From Gammaproteobacteria bacterium (lineage in GTDB: Bacteria > Pseudomonadota > Gammaproteobacteria > Arenicellales > JAJDZL01), in the NCBI GenBank assembly GCA_022823405.1, contig JAJDXD010000128.1, forward strand, positions 1 to 64,000: a stretch of DNA of 64,000 nt, given 5' to 3'. Under the pieces are notes generated by a model. The model was not told the DNA's origin. It was given only the letters and a program-made list of their open reading frames with translations, and ran no database searches. The position numbers and the translations under genes are program-made. Positions 46,368 through 56,582 of the stretch are shown piece by piece; position 1 is the stretch's first letter, and each line of letters opens with the position of its first letter.

Positions 46368-48097
46368 CTATACTGCGGCTGGAGCGCGCTGTTTCGACCG
46401 CTTGGTTGCTGCCTGGCGGACTGCCTCCAGGGTATCGTCAATACCGTCACCGGTGTAACGAAACTCCACTGGGAAGGATTCGTAATGTTTCTCAATACGA
46501 TCAAACATCTGTTCTTTGCTGTCCTGATGGTCTTGCTGGCCATGAGGTCGCACTCTCCCGAACAGCTCTAACTCCGCTTTCAGAGCTCGTTTGAAGTCGT
46601 GGACTGCGATCTGCTGACGGGTGAATTTATCGAAATGATACCCCAGGGCGGCTAGGTCGATTGCCTTTGGCAGCATTTGGGGATGGCGCTTAGAGACCTC
46701 CGCTATAAATCGGAGATATGCTGGCACCTGGCGTTCCGAAAGGAGACGACGCAGAGCCATGATTTCTGTATAGACTGCCATTTTGGTCTTCGGTTTCAAC
46801 AGATGGGGCACTGGCTTGAGATGTTCAATTAATGTTAGGCAGCGCTGGAAATACTTCTCCAGTGAAGGATCATAGAGTGTCGTAGTGACGCGCTGGTAGC
46901 CATCGATTAATACGCTCGGATCCATTTCGGGCTGGAAATTGAGAGTCATTGAACTGGTTCCGACAGAAACATCCAAAAGACGATTCTCAGACTTCAGGCG
47001 GCGGTACATGTCCGTGCCTTTTAGCGCAGTTAACAGGTAGATTGGCGCGACGGGAATACCGACTTCCTGAATGAAGCTGATCTGCGCGTCGAATACACTT
47101 TCGTCGTCACCGTCCAACCCCAGGATAATTCTGCCTTGAACCTGCATCCCCGCATGTTGAATTTTGCGCACCGCGTTAAATAAGTAGTTTTCGTCACGCT
47201 TGCTGACGTTCTGAGGTTTCTTGGTCTTGATGAGGGATTCGGGTTTGGGAGTTTCTATATCCAGAAACACGGAGTCGAATCCTGCTTCAACCATTGCTGC
47301 CATCAACGCATCCAAGCGGGCGAGATTTACGCTTGCTTCCGTGTAAAGTGTGAACGGATAGCCGCGCGCTTTCTGCCATTCACCTAGCACCGGCAGGAGT
47401 TTCATTGCTTCACGCTTGTTGCCGATGAAGTTGTCGTCGACCAGAAACACCTGACCCCGCCAGCCCAGTTGGTAGATGAACTCAAACTCTTCCACCATCT
47501 GCGCCGGTGTCTTGGTTCGGGTCACCTGACCGTATAACTCCGTGATATCGCAGAATTCACAGTCGAAAGGGCATCCTCGGGAAAATTGCACGCCGATAGT
47601 CTGGTAATTATTCATGTCGATCAAGTCAAATCGCGGTATCGGTGTCTGAGTGATGTCGGACTTGCGCTGTTCTCGGTACATTGCTTTTGCTGAACCCGTT
47701 GCCAAATCCCGCAGAAATTGGGGGAATGTTTCCTCAACCTCATCCAGAACAAAGTAATTTACGCCTTCAATTTCGTCGTGGAACGTGGTCAGATGGGGAC
47801 CACCCGCCACCACAGGTACGCCAGCCCGTCTGCACTGGTCGACAACATGCTGCAGAGATACCCGCTGAACGATCATGCTAGAGGTAAAAGCAATGTCAGC
47901 CCAATCGAGATCCGCATCCTGCAGGGAAGTGACATTCAGGTCAACGAGCCGAAGGTTGTATTCTGGCGGAAACATGGCGGCGATGGTGAGCAGGCCGAGA
48001 GGCGGAAACGCCGACTTTTCCCGATAATTTGAAGCGCTGACTCCAATCCCCAATAAGTCGGTGGGTGTTCTGGACAAATCAGAAGTGCGTTCGGCAT
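46368..48097 (-). CDS. B12-binding radical SAM protein (DUF4070 type), apparent 5' frameshift
   Basis: The main frame gives a 569-residue product from a TTG at 48077. Its first 20 residues are unlike the family, whereas a frame starting at ATG 48097 after CAGGTAGAG encodes MPNALLICPEHPPTYWGLE and on to ALQIIGK, the expected cobalamin-domain start. The two join if one A is added to GGGAAAAG (near plus positions 48014-48021), giving IIGKKSAFPPLGLL and 576 residues. The B12 domain ends near 140. The radical SAM cluster is FSRGCPFDCEFCD (C-x3-C-x2-C), and the C-terminal DUF4070 region follows. Relatives do C-methylation and other radical chemistry on lipids or natural products. It sits 26 bases after the synthase gene, in the same operon. 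The deletion may be a sequencing error or a real inactivation. Confidence 0.82.
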
Positions 48098-48123
48098 ATG
48101 AACTCTACCTGGTATTCGTTGTC

Positions 48124-51100
48124 TCAGAAGCGGCGGACATCCTGGCTCAAATTACTGTCAGCATGTCTTTGAAAATGGTCTTCCAACGCATTTGCGAATG
48201 CCGATGGAACGCGGCAGACTTGGTATTCTACCGACTGCGAAGGACCACCATTGGTGTACATATCCGTTTCAGCTTTTTCGCTGTGATCATCGTCGACCTC
48301 CTCACCATGTACGATTGCCTGCGCGAGCGACAGGCAAGAGGCGGTGGTCATCAACTCCAGCGCACTCACTTGATAATTGAATTGGGTCTGGATGAAGGTG
48401 CCGAGTTCAGCGACTGAGATTGACGTGAATCCGAAACTGGCCAAGGGCTCCTCCATACTGCCATCCTCATGGCCGCAGAGTTCAGCAACCTTTTCGGCGA
48501 TCTGCGCGACCACGGTTTCTACCGTTAACTGATCGTCTGTGTCGATTTCGAAAGCGTCCTGATTGTTCATTAGTCGACCTGTGCGCATGTAATCCGGTGA
48601 GTTGAAGGTCCAGGGCGGACGCGTGAACAGGATGGTCATTAGATGATCTCGGACGGACTCGGAGCGTATGGCGTAATCGAGATTACTGATTGCTGAATCG
48701 CTGCTAACCGGCGGTGTGCCGACCGCTCGCATCATGCGAAGCAAATGAAGATTTCTGGCGGCCATACCAACCTCCGCCACCGCAGCCAGGCTGTAGGAGA
48801 GTCCCGGCAGCCCCTGTCGCTTTCTCCAGGCGATCAATCCGTCCAGGAAAGCGTTGGCAGCGCTGTAGTTGATTTGCCCGAAATTACCGAAAGAGGCGGA
48901 AATCGACGAAAACATCACGAAGTGGTCGAGCGCGATACCCGTCGTGGCGCGATGAAGATTGAGCGCACCACGCGCTTTTGGTGCGAATACTCTCGTGACT
49001 GAATCAACTGTAGTATCGGCCAGAAGCCGATCGTCCAGAGTTCCAGCAAGGTGAAAGACACCTTTGAGTGGTTTTTTCAACTGTGCGACACATCGCTGAA
49101 CATCCTCTTCCTGAGACACGTCGGCTAGAACAATATCGATCTCAAAGTCAACAGTCATGTTGATCAGGGTGGATGACCGCCGTACCCAATCGACACTGCG
49201 ACGACGTTCGGGGTCGCGATCCATCAGGGTAAGATGACGCGCACCAGCGGCGATCAGATAAGGCAGAACGCACAGGCCGAAACCACCAAACCCACCCGTC
49301 ACCAAGTAGGTGGCGTTGGGGTCGAGGAACGGTCGTGTATCGGCGACCGGTACATCCGGGTCAACATCTGTTTTTGGTGCTTTCAGGACCAGTTTGCCCT
49401 GGTGTTGGCCGTTGGTCATCAGGCGCAGAGCCTTGGTGTAGTCGTTGTAGGGGAAGATCGTGACTGGCAGGGATGGTACAGTGCCTTGATCAATCAGGTC
49501 CAGGCAGGTTTGAGAAAGCTCGCGCGAAAGAAGTGGTTCGTCAATCATCAACCGATCCATATCGATCGCGGCGAAGCGCAGATTCTTGCGAAAAACGCGC
49601 ATGCCGAATTCGTTGTTCGAGTAAATATCGATCTTGCCGATCTCACAATGCCAGCCAGACGGTCGCAGTGCCTGCAGGCACAGTTCTATGTGACGCCCAG
49701 CCAGTGAATTCAGAACGACATTGACGCCTTCACCTTCGGTCGCTGTCATCAGACCTTTGTACCAGTCAAAACTATGTGAATCGAATGCTGCAGTTACGCC
49801 TAGCGCCAGCAGCTGTTCACGTTTTTGTTCGTTGCCAGCGGTGGCGTATATCTCGGCTCCCACATGTTTGGCGAGTGCAATCGCGGCCTGCCCGACACCA
49901 CCCATTGCCGAGTGGATCAACACGCGTTGTCCTTTTCGCAGGTGTGCCAGATGAATCAGCGCGTAATAGGCGGTTACATAGACAGAAAGTATTGACGCGG
50001 CTGCCTCCATTTTCAAGCGGCTGGGTTTGGCGAAGACGCGGTGTTGATCAACAGTGATCTGGTTGGCGATGCAGCCGCCATGAGTGAAAATCACTTCGTC
50101 GCCGACACGGTAATGTCTGACTTCGGTCCCTACGCGTGTGACGATTCCGCTTCCTTCCATGCCGACCTCTCGTCCCATTGCCGAACGTTCATACGCCAGT
50201 GCCGGAAGCAGCCCCAGCGTAACCATCACGTCGCGAAAGTTCAATGCCGCAGCGCTCACCTCAATTTCCACATCGGATGGACCAAGCGGTGTGGATTCGA
50301 AGGTCTTCATTTGCAGGCCGTTTATCTGCCCCGGATTGTCCAAGGTCAGCCGATAAGTGGCTGCTGCATCACTCGGTAGCGGTGAATACCGCTCTCGTAG
50401 ACTAACAACGCGGGGTACCCATAGACGACACTGTCGGATTGCCAGTTCGCGCTCGCGCAGGTCGACGCAGGCTAGCTGGGCCAGGGTTTTCAGGTCACCT
50501 GGTTCACCCAGATCAACCAGGCGGAATTCAATTTTCGCCTCTTCCCCCACTTCAGCCGCTATGCTTCGAACAGCACCCCAGAGACCGCATCCGCGGGGGT
50601 TCTCCGGTTCAAATGCGGCTTTTCGCGTCACGACCGTAAATTGGCATGTGTCGACGGCATTTTCAATTCTGTAGGATACCAACGTCTGTACGAAACTGAC
50701 AAGCTGTGCAACAATCTGCTCCCCCGTCGGATCTTGCGGGTCATCTCCGCAGAAGAAATCGATCGCCCGGATTTCTTTTGCCTGCGGCCAGGATCCAATC
50801 GTGTGTAGATTGTCCACGGCGGTGAGTTCTTCCTGGATCGGATGCACCACTCCCGGCGAATCCAGCAGCCCTAACCAATCTGATGCCAGGCTCTCCCGTG
50901 CCCCCAGAACCCATCTCGCGTCCGAGGGTTCTGCCGAATCCGGGAAATCCGCGAATGTTTGCGGGGCCTGCAGTAGAGTCGTACGTTGTCCCGTTCGAAC
51001 CACAGTCCATCCGATGTCCGGTGCGATAACCACACCGCTTTCATGTGAAACCAGCGCGAGGCCACCCGGGACAGCCAAACGGCCCAGTAAAGCCCACGTT

Positions 51101-54100
51101 ACCGGATCGGCTTCAGATTTCTGATCGTGCAGGAACAGAACTTCAGCCGCGGCTGGACGGAGTAAGCCATTGTCGAGCATTGGTTGCGCATGCGAATCGA
51201 GACAGATAAAACGTAATGCGGCATCATTGCTGTGGAAAGCCTCGTAATAAAACCTCGCGTTTTCTTCATTGTCTGATACGAGCCAAAACTCCGTCTGTGT
51301 GTCACTTTGTGTCAGCAATTCAATGCATTCAGCGAGAATAGATTCTTCGGGTTCCCGACTGCCAGCGAACTCGATCGCGTGACAGGCGTAGCGCTCGCCC
51401 TGTGCCGGCTTATCGAGTGCAGCGAGCAGCTCGGCTGGTCCAATCTCACCTTCCGGCAGCCGATCGACTAGCGTTTGATCGTCGGGGATGAATTTGGGCT
51501 GCCATGAAACGATGTGCTTGGTACGCGGCAAGTCGTTCCACTTAGGATTGCTATTGAAAGAGCAGTACTGTCCGAAGTGGGTAATGAGCGATCCGGTAGC
51601 CGTGTCATAAAAGGCGAGGCTTCCGAGAGATATCTCTCCAAGTGGAATGGTGAACTGGCCCCGTTCGTCATTACCAGAAAGGTCATCGATGCCACCTGAG
51701 ACAACACAGGTGATTCGCGGTGATGTCGGTGGCTGCAGGAAGGTTAGATTGCGAATGCGTTGCGGAATGGCGAACAGATCGGACTTTCGCATGAGATAGT
51801 GCAGGAAAATCTGCAATCCACCGTCGAGTAGAGCGGGGAAGAACACAAAGCCCTCTGCCTGGCCCGAAGCCCACAGCGCTTCGTCTACCGAAATATCGAA
51901 TTTGAAAGCCCGGGCAGCGATATCAGCCTCAACGTTCCGTACTGTCTGGAAATGCGGTCCGTAATGGAATGCCTCGCCTAGGATCGCCTCTACGTGCTCA
52001 TAGAACTCGGCATTGCTCATTAAGGGAACAAGATTGATACTCGAGGTATCAATATTTGATAACTTCGCGACAGCATCTGGCATGAACGAATCGTCGGTCC
52101 GGCGCACTCTGCCACGACAATGGACGGCATTGTCCGAATCAACTTCGTAGGGGCGAGTGGAGATGGTGAACGTGAGTTCTTCAGGATCACCCACAACCGG
52201 TTCGAAAGCCGTCTGTAAGCGAACCGCTGTCCTGGGGATCGGACAGGGTTGGAGAAACTCAATCTCTTCGAAATGCACAGGGTCGCCTCCGAGCGCCTCT
52301 AGAACCAGCTCGATATATCCTACTGCCGGTAAAATTGGTGCGTGATGGACACGATGATCGGTCAGCCAAGGGAAGTCCTTCTCAGACAGCCGTGCTTCGA
52401 ACAGCAGGTGTTCGGCGGGAACTTTGTGCCCGACGAGTGGACCGTGTGAATATCCGCCCTGTCGGACAAACATCTCGTCGTCACACATGGGTTCCATCGT
52501 CGTCTGATCTTCTTTCGGATGGCCGGGTAGTAAATGTGTGACAGGTCTTGGTCGTGGATACTGGGCGATGAAATCCAGGTTTACGCCTGCCCGGTACAAC
52601 GCGCCTAGTGATTCTAGAAAGCTGATGTGTGAATCGGTGTCTCGCATTAGCGTCGGGATGCATACAGGTGCTGAAAAATTAGCCTCCAGGCATTGTGCGA
52701 TGGTGGGTTGTAGCGCACTGTGTGGAGCGATTTCCAGAATTATGTCGGGTCTGTATACCTTTTGGACGGTTTCCATCGCTGCTGAGAACAGGACGGGTTG
52801 ACGGATATTCGACCACCAATAGCTGCTATCCAGTTGTGACGTCGTCTCACCCGTCACTGAAGAAACGAACGGTACGTGCGGATGAAATATCCGATCATCA
52901 AGAAAGGAGAATGCTGACAAAGCGTCGTCCATGATGGGGTCCATCGCGGTGGAATGGAAGGCGATGTTGCCCGGTAGCAGCACGTTCTGCAGCTGACGTT
53001 CGTTGAGTGCTGTGATTACAGGCTGCAGTGCAGCCTCTTTACCGCATATGACAGTGTTTCCCGGTGCGTTCTCACAGGCGATTTCGACCTGTGTGATCCC
53101 GTTGGTAATGGCGCCTTCAAAATATTCGAGTTCGTCAAGCAGATGTTCCACTCCTGCACGGTCAAGTCCGATGGCCAGCATCCGGCCGGATCCCGCCCTG
53201 CGTTGTTGCAGGGCAGCACGATGGAACACCAGGCGGGTTGCCTCGGTTAACGACAATGCACCGCTGGCATAAGAAGCGGCGATTTCACCTGAACTATGTC
53301 CCAAAACACAGTCTGGATAAACGCCCCACGTTTTCAGCATTTCCACCAGCGCACACTGAATCATGAAAATAACAGGTTGTGCAAGGCAAACCTCGTTGAG
53401 TTCCTCTTGTGAGGCGGAAAGGCAGGCGTCCCGCAGCGAGACCTTCGAGTGCTCAAGCCAAATCTCTTCGATGGCATCGATGACGCGGTGAAAAACCAAA
53501 TCTGCAGCATAAAGTTCGCGGCCGCAACCGGCCCACTGCGTGCCCTGCCCCGAGAACACCATCGCCACCCGTTTCTCGCCCTCCTCTGATGTAGCCATGG
53601 GAGCGGGTTTTTCGACAAAGGACTTCAACTTTTCAATCAAGTGTTTACGGGTTCGAACTGCAAAAGATGTTCGCGTAGCGAAATGGGTGCGGCGGCGGCT
53701 CAGATTGCCGGCTATGGTGTAGAGGTCGATATCGCTGTCGCTCAACGCATCCTGTAATTGCTGTGCATTCAGTGTCAATGTACTTTGGGTGCGTGCTGAA
53801 AGAGGGATCATGACGCCTGACTTCTTATCCTGGGGCACTGACCAAATGCGCGGCTGGGATGGCCAATATTCGCTAACGACACAGTGTCCGTTCGCGCCAC
53901 CGAAACCGAAGGAATTGATGCCGAATGCGACGGGTCGTTCGGGAAAGGGCTCGCTTGCGGTCTGTACCTGCATGGGACAGCTGTCAAAGTCAATTTCCGG
54001 ATTCGGTACCAGAAAGGTCTTTGAGGTTGGTGCAAATGTCCGCCGCTGTATCATCATCAGCACTTTGAGCAAACCACAATGAAATGCTGCCGCCTCCATG

Positions 54101-55221
54101 TGGCCGACGTTACTTTTGACACTCGAAATCCTAAGCGGGAAATTCCGTCCAGCGTAGTTGAACGCTTCTGAAATAGCATTGCCCTCAATGCGGTCCCCCA
54201 CCACAGTGCCTGTTGCATGGGCTTCGACATAGTCAATCTGCGCCGGTGAGCGACCTGCCTGGGCCCGCGCGGTGCGCATCAACTTGGTTTGAGCATGGCC
54301 GGTCGGTGCGGTAATGTAGCGTCCTTGGGCAAGGCCAACGCTGCCATCTGCTGTGCCGGCAGCATTGACTGCGGTTGCCTCAACGACAGCATGTATATGG
54401 TCGCCGTCCCGTTCTGCTATCTCCAGTGGTTTGATGGCGAAGACAAACGCCCCTTCCGAACGCATGTATCCGTTGGCACTCGCATCGAAAGAGTAGCACT
54501 TACCGTCTGGGCTGATCACGCCGAGTGCGTTGAAAGCGATGCTGGAACGGGCGCTGCCAAGATAATTGACCGACCCAACAAGAGCCTGTTCGCAATCGCC
54601 GCAACGCAGTGAATTCAACGCCGAGTGCAACGCGGTCAGACTAGCTGAACAGGCCGTGCAATAAGTGATTGATGGCCCCATCAGATTGAGGTGATAGGAG
54701 ATGCGGTTGGCCAGCATCGCCAAACTAATGCCGGTTGCGGAAAATTCATTCGCACCTCGCAAAGGCCGCCAATTGGCTACGGTTGGAACCTGTCCACCAA
54801 TAAAGACGCCGGTTGAGCTGTTACGGAGTGAGTGCAAATCCCATCCAGACTGCTCGACAGCTTCCCAGGCGCAGGAGAGCAGCATTCGAAACTGGGGATC
54901 CGTCGCCAGCATTTCGTTGTGGGACATGCCAAACAGACCGCGATCAAACAGCCATTCTTCGTCTTCGCGCATCAGCCCTTCAAAGGGGCTGGCAACTCGT
55001 CCTGGACCACTGAAGCCACCGATCGGGCTATATCCCTTGCCGTAGCGGTCCGTGATCGGTTCCTGAATAATCTCGCGCTCGCTGAGGAGTTGCCAGAAAT
55101 CGCTGTCTGTACGGATACCACCAGGCATGCGGTAGCTGTATCCGACGATGGCGACAGGATAAAGAGGCTGTCTCAAATGTTCGATTTCGGCTTTGCCATC
55201 GAAACCCGCCAGATTGTCCAT
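48124..55221 (-). CDS. single-module highly reducing type I polyketide synthase
   Basis: A 2365-residue multidomain enzyme; start ATG 55221 is chosen for its AGGAGA ribosome site (an in-frame ATG at 55272 adds 17 residues). Domains: KS (about 20-450; Cys191 in YCTACSAS, His335 in EAHATGT, His374 in SNVGHMEAA); AT (about 550-865; Ser643 in GHSSGE, IAFHS at 754-758, suggesting malonyl-CoA); DH (about 930-1225; His956 in TDHRVHHAP, Asp1133 in ALLDGGLQ); a degenerate methyltransferase-like and KR-structural stretch (about 1250-1610); ER (about 1620-1950; HSAMGGVGQAA); KR (about 1970-2150; TGGFGGFG, Tyr2119, Asn2123); ACP (about 2230-2315; Ser2267 in GFTSIS). There is no thioesterase, so release needs the reductase downstream. 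The layout is like iterative fungal-type or PUFA-like synthases. The product should be a reduced chain of unknown length. Confidence 0.9.
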   Translation of the reverse strand: MDNLAGFDGKAEIEHLRQPLYPVAIVGYSYRMPGGIRTDSDFWQLLSEREIIQEPITDRYGKGYSPIGGFSGPGRVASPFEGLMREDEEWLFDRGLFGMSHNEMLATDPQFRMLLSCAWEAVEQSGWDLHSLRNSSTGVFIGGQVPTVANWRPLRGANEFSATGISLAMLANRISYHLNLMGPSITYCTACSASLTALHSALNSLRCGDCEQALVGSVNYLGSARSSIAFNALGVISPDGKCYSFDASANGYMRSEGAFVFAIKPLEIAERDGDHIHAVVEATAVNAAGTADGSVGLAQGRYITAPTGHAQTKLMRTARAQAGRSPAQIDYVEAHATGTVVGDRIEGNAISEAFNYAGRNFPLRISSVKSNVGHMEAAAFHCGLLKVLMMIQRRTFAPTSKTFLVPNPEIDFDSCPMQVQTASEPFPERPVAFGINSFGFGGANGHCVVSEYWPSQPRIWSVPQDKKSGVMIPLSARTQSTLTLNAQQLQDALSDSDIDLYTIAGNLSRRRTHFATRTSFAVRTRKHLIEKLKSFVEKPAPMATSEEGEKRVAMVFSGQGTQWAGCGRELYAADLVFHRVIDAIEEIWLEHSKVSLRDACLSASQEELNEVCLAQPVIFMIQCALVEMLKTWGVYPDCVLGHSSGEIAASYASGALSLTEATRLVFHRAALQQRRAGSGRMLAIGLDRAGVEHLLDELEYFEGAITNGITQVEIACENAPGNTVICGKEAALQPVITALNERQLQNVLLPGNIAFHSTAMDPIMDDALSAFSFLDDRIFHPHVPFVSSVTGETTSQLDSSYWWSNIRQPVLFSAAMETVQKVYRPDIILEIAPHSALQPTIAQCLEANFSAPVCIPTLMRDTDSHISFLESLGALYRAGVNLDFIAQYPRPRPVTHLLPGHPKEDQTTMEPMCDDEMFVRQGGYSHGPLVGHKVPAEHLLFEARLSEKDFPWLTDHRVHHAPILPAVGYIELVLEALGGDPVHFEEIEFLQPCPIPRTAVRLQTAFEPVVGDPEELTFTISTRPYEVDSDNAVHCRGRVRRTDDSFMPDAVAKLSNIDTSSINLVPLMSNAEFYEHVEAILGEAFHYGPHFQTVRNVEADIAARAFKFDISVDEALWASGQAEGFVFFPALLDGGLQIFLHYLMRKSDLFAIPQRIRNLTFLQPPTSPRITCVVSGGIDDLSGNDERGQFTIPLGEISLGSLAFYDTATGSLITHFGQYCSFNSNPKWNDLPRTKHIVSWQPKFIPDDQTLVDRLPEGEIGPAELLAALDKPAQGERYACHAIEFAGSREPEESILAECIELLTQSDTQTEFWLVSDNEENARFYYEAFHSNDAALRFICLDSHAQPMLDNGLLRPAAAEVLFLHDQKSEADPVTWALLGRLAVPGGLALVSHESGVVIAPDIGWTVVRTGQRTTLLQAPQTFADFPDSAEPSDARWVLGARESLASDWLGLLDSPGVVHPIQEELTAVDNLHTIGSWPQAKEIRAIDFFCGDDPQDPTGEQIVAQLVSFVQTLVSYRIENAVDTCQFTVVTRKAAFEPENPRGCGLWGAVRSIAAEVGEEAKIEFRLVDLGEPGDLKTLAQLACVDLRERELAIRQCRLWVPRVVSLRERYSPLPSDAAATYRLTLDNPGQINGLQMKTFESTPLGPSDVEIEVSAAALNFRDVMVTLGLLPALAYERSAMGREVGMEGSGIVTRVGTEVRHYRVGDEVIFTHGGCIANQITVDQHRVFAKPSRLKMEAAASILSVYVTAYYALIHLAHLRKGQRVLIHSAMGGVGQAAIALAKHVGAEIYATAGNEQKREQLLALGVTAAFDSHSFDWYKGLMTATEGEGVNVVLNSLAGRHIELCLQALRPSGWHCEIGKIDIYSNNEFGMRVFRKNLRFAAIDMDRLMIDEPLLSRELSQTCLDLIDQGTVPSLPVTIFPYNDYTKALRLMTNGQHQGKLVLKAPKTDVDPDVPVADTRPFLDPNATYLVTGGFGGFGLCVLPYLIAAGARHLTLMDRDPERRRSVDWVRRSSTLINMTVDFEIDIVLADVSQEEDVQRCVAQLKKPLKGVFHLAGTLDDRLLADTTVDSVTRVFAPKARGALNLHRATTGIALDHFVMFSSISASFGNFGQINYSAANAFLDGLIAWRKRQGLPGLSYSLAAVAEVGMAARNLHLLRMMRAVGTPPVSSDSAISNLDYAIRSESVRDHLMTILFTRPPWTFNSPDYMRTGRLMNNQDAFEIDTDDQLTVETVVAQIAEKVAELCGHEDGSMEEPLASFGFTSISVAELGTFIQTQFNYQVSALELMTTASCLSLAQAIVHGEEVDDDHSEKAETDMYTNGGPSQSVEYQVCRVPSAFANALEDHFQRHADSNLSQDVRRF

Positions 55222-55228
55222 GTACAGA

Positions 55229-55234
55229 TCTCCT
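55229..55234 (-). promoter_or_regulatory. ribosome site that decides the polyketide synthase start
   Basis: AGGAGA on the minus strand lies seven bases before the ATG at 55221-55219. The upstream in-frame ATG at 55272 has no comparable site, and the 17 residues it would add do not look like a KS-leading segment. Confidence 0.6.
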
Positions 55235-55925
55235 ATCGGTGTGGTATGCCCACTTAGATTCCTTTCCAACACATAATACTTTGATAATATGAGAACTTCA
55301 TGTCTTTCAAGCGTTATGAGTCCTTGTCAGTCTACATCAACTGCATACTTGGATTATAAATCAGTCATGCATCTCATCATTCTTACCAGGAATTCATCTA
55401 TGGCATGTCATAAATTTGACTTTGGTGAGCACACAGTCTGCTGAAATTTGACGGACCGTGTGATGCGCGCCACTCTCGTATAAGGCTCCCTGATGAAATC
55501 CACCGCCCGATCACTGAATGAAATTACGACCTGTCGATCAACCTGGTTTATATGACCCGGTATTGAACCAGTTGGGTCAGTAATGTTGAATGAAACTTGA
55601 AAGTTTGAGTCTCACAAAACTCAATTCCATTGGCTCGCGTAAATCGACGATTCACGGCGGTTTAACTGCGATATTCAACCGAATAGACATTTGGTTAGGC
55701 CAAAATAGATAACGCCAGTCTTTTCCATTCCGGTAAACATCTTTTGAGTGATGAATTTGGATACTCCATCAGAAAGAGACCCGGCTGTTTTCAGCCATGC
55801 AGTGTTTTGCGAATAAGGGATAAATTTCACTACAATATCGGCTCATCATCGATCAACCCAAGTTATCAATCTTCGACCACGGTTCGTTAGTGCAGATAAA
55901 GTCTTTCATTCATGAACCAGCCATT
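55235..55925. promoter_or_regulatory. divergent promoter region of the sulfated-polyketide cluster
   Basis: This roughly 690-base stretch separates the synthase operon (minus) from the kinase gene (plus). No gene is convincing. It carries a perfect palindrome AAACTT-GA-AAGTTT (55593-55606), followed by TTGAGT-ctcacaaa-ACTCAA (55605-55624), which may be operators controlling both directions. No clear -10/-35 pairs were found. Confidence 0.35.
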
Positions 55926-56507
55926 ATGATTTCCAATTCAAGCGAAAACATTCGTTTCAATCCGCATTTCCCAACTGTCTACTGGTTTACAGGACTGCCG
56001 GGTTCTGGGAAGACAACGATTGCAAAACTCCTGTTAGAGCGACTCAGGGCATTTAACGTCTGCGCTGTGTTGCTGGACGGGGACGATGTTCGCAAAGCGC
56101 TGAGCAGGGATTTGGGATTCAGTGATAATGATCGGGTGGAAAATATGCGACGCGTCACCGATATGTCTCAACTGATTCTTAAATCAGGTTTGTCCGTCAT
56201 AGTGTCATTGATTTCACCGTTTGAAAGCGATCGAAACAGAGCGAGAAGTCAATTTTGTGATGCAAATTTCCTTGAAATCTTCATTGACGCACCCATTGAA
56301 ATTTGCATTCAGCGTGACCCGAAAGGACACTATGCACTAGCGCAAAAGGGGAAGATCAAGCTGTTTACCGGCATTGATTCCCGTTTTGATGTGCCAAAAA
56401 CCCCCGAACTGCATGTCGATACGACGACCGCGTCTGCTGCTGAAGCAGTCGATGAAATTCTCAATCACCTCGATTCTGCAAACTCAGAAACACCAGCTGG
56501 TCGCTAG
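55926..56507 (+). CDS. cysC: adenylylsulfate (APS) kinase
   Basis: A 193-residue kinase (from the ATG at 55926; a GTG at 55890 would add 12 residues, and neither has a strong ribosome site) that phosphorylates APS to PAPS, the donor used by sulfotransferases. Walker A is TGLPGSGKTTIAKLL. DGDDVRKALSRDLGFS, DRVENMRRVTDM, and ISPFESDRNRAR are APS-binding segments, and IQRDPKGHYALAQKGKIKLFTGID is the lid region. It is divergent from the polyketide operon, across about 700 bases, and the only sulfate-activation gene seen; ATP sulfurylase must be elsewhere. Its presence beside a sulfotransferase suggests dedicated PAPS supply. Confidence 0.92.
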   Translation: MISNSSENIRFNPHFPTVYWFTGLPGSGKTTIAKLLLERLRAFNVCAVLLDGDDVRKALSRDLGFSDNDRVENMRRVTDMSQLILKSGLSVIVSLISPFESDRNRARSQFCDANFLEIFIDAPIEICIQRDPKGHYALAQKGKIKLFTGIDSRFDVPKTPELHVDTTTASAAEAVDEILNHLDSANSETPAGR

Positions 56508-56582
56508 TTCCATACGATGGTAGGGCAGCATCTGCGCTCGAGTGAACGGGCAGAGTTTTCGATCAAGACATCAAGTCTCGGA

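Noticed and set aside
48014-48021. Programmed -1 frameshift in the radical SAM gene
   Set aside because: GGG AAA AGT in the reading frame does not form an X-XXY-YYZ slippery heptamer; a simple one-base deletion or sequence error explains the data better.
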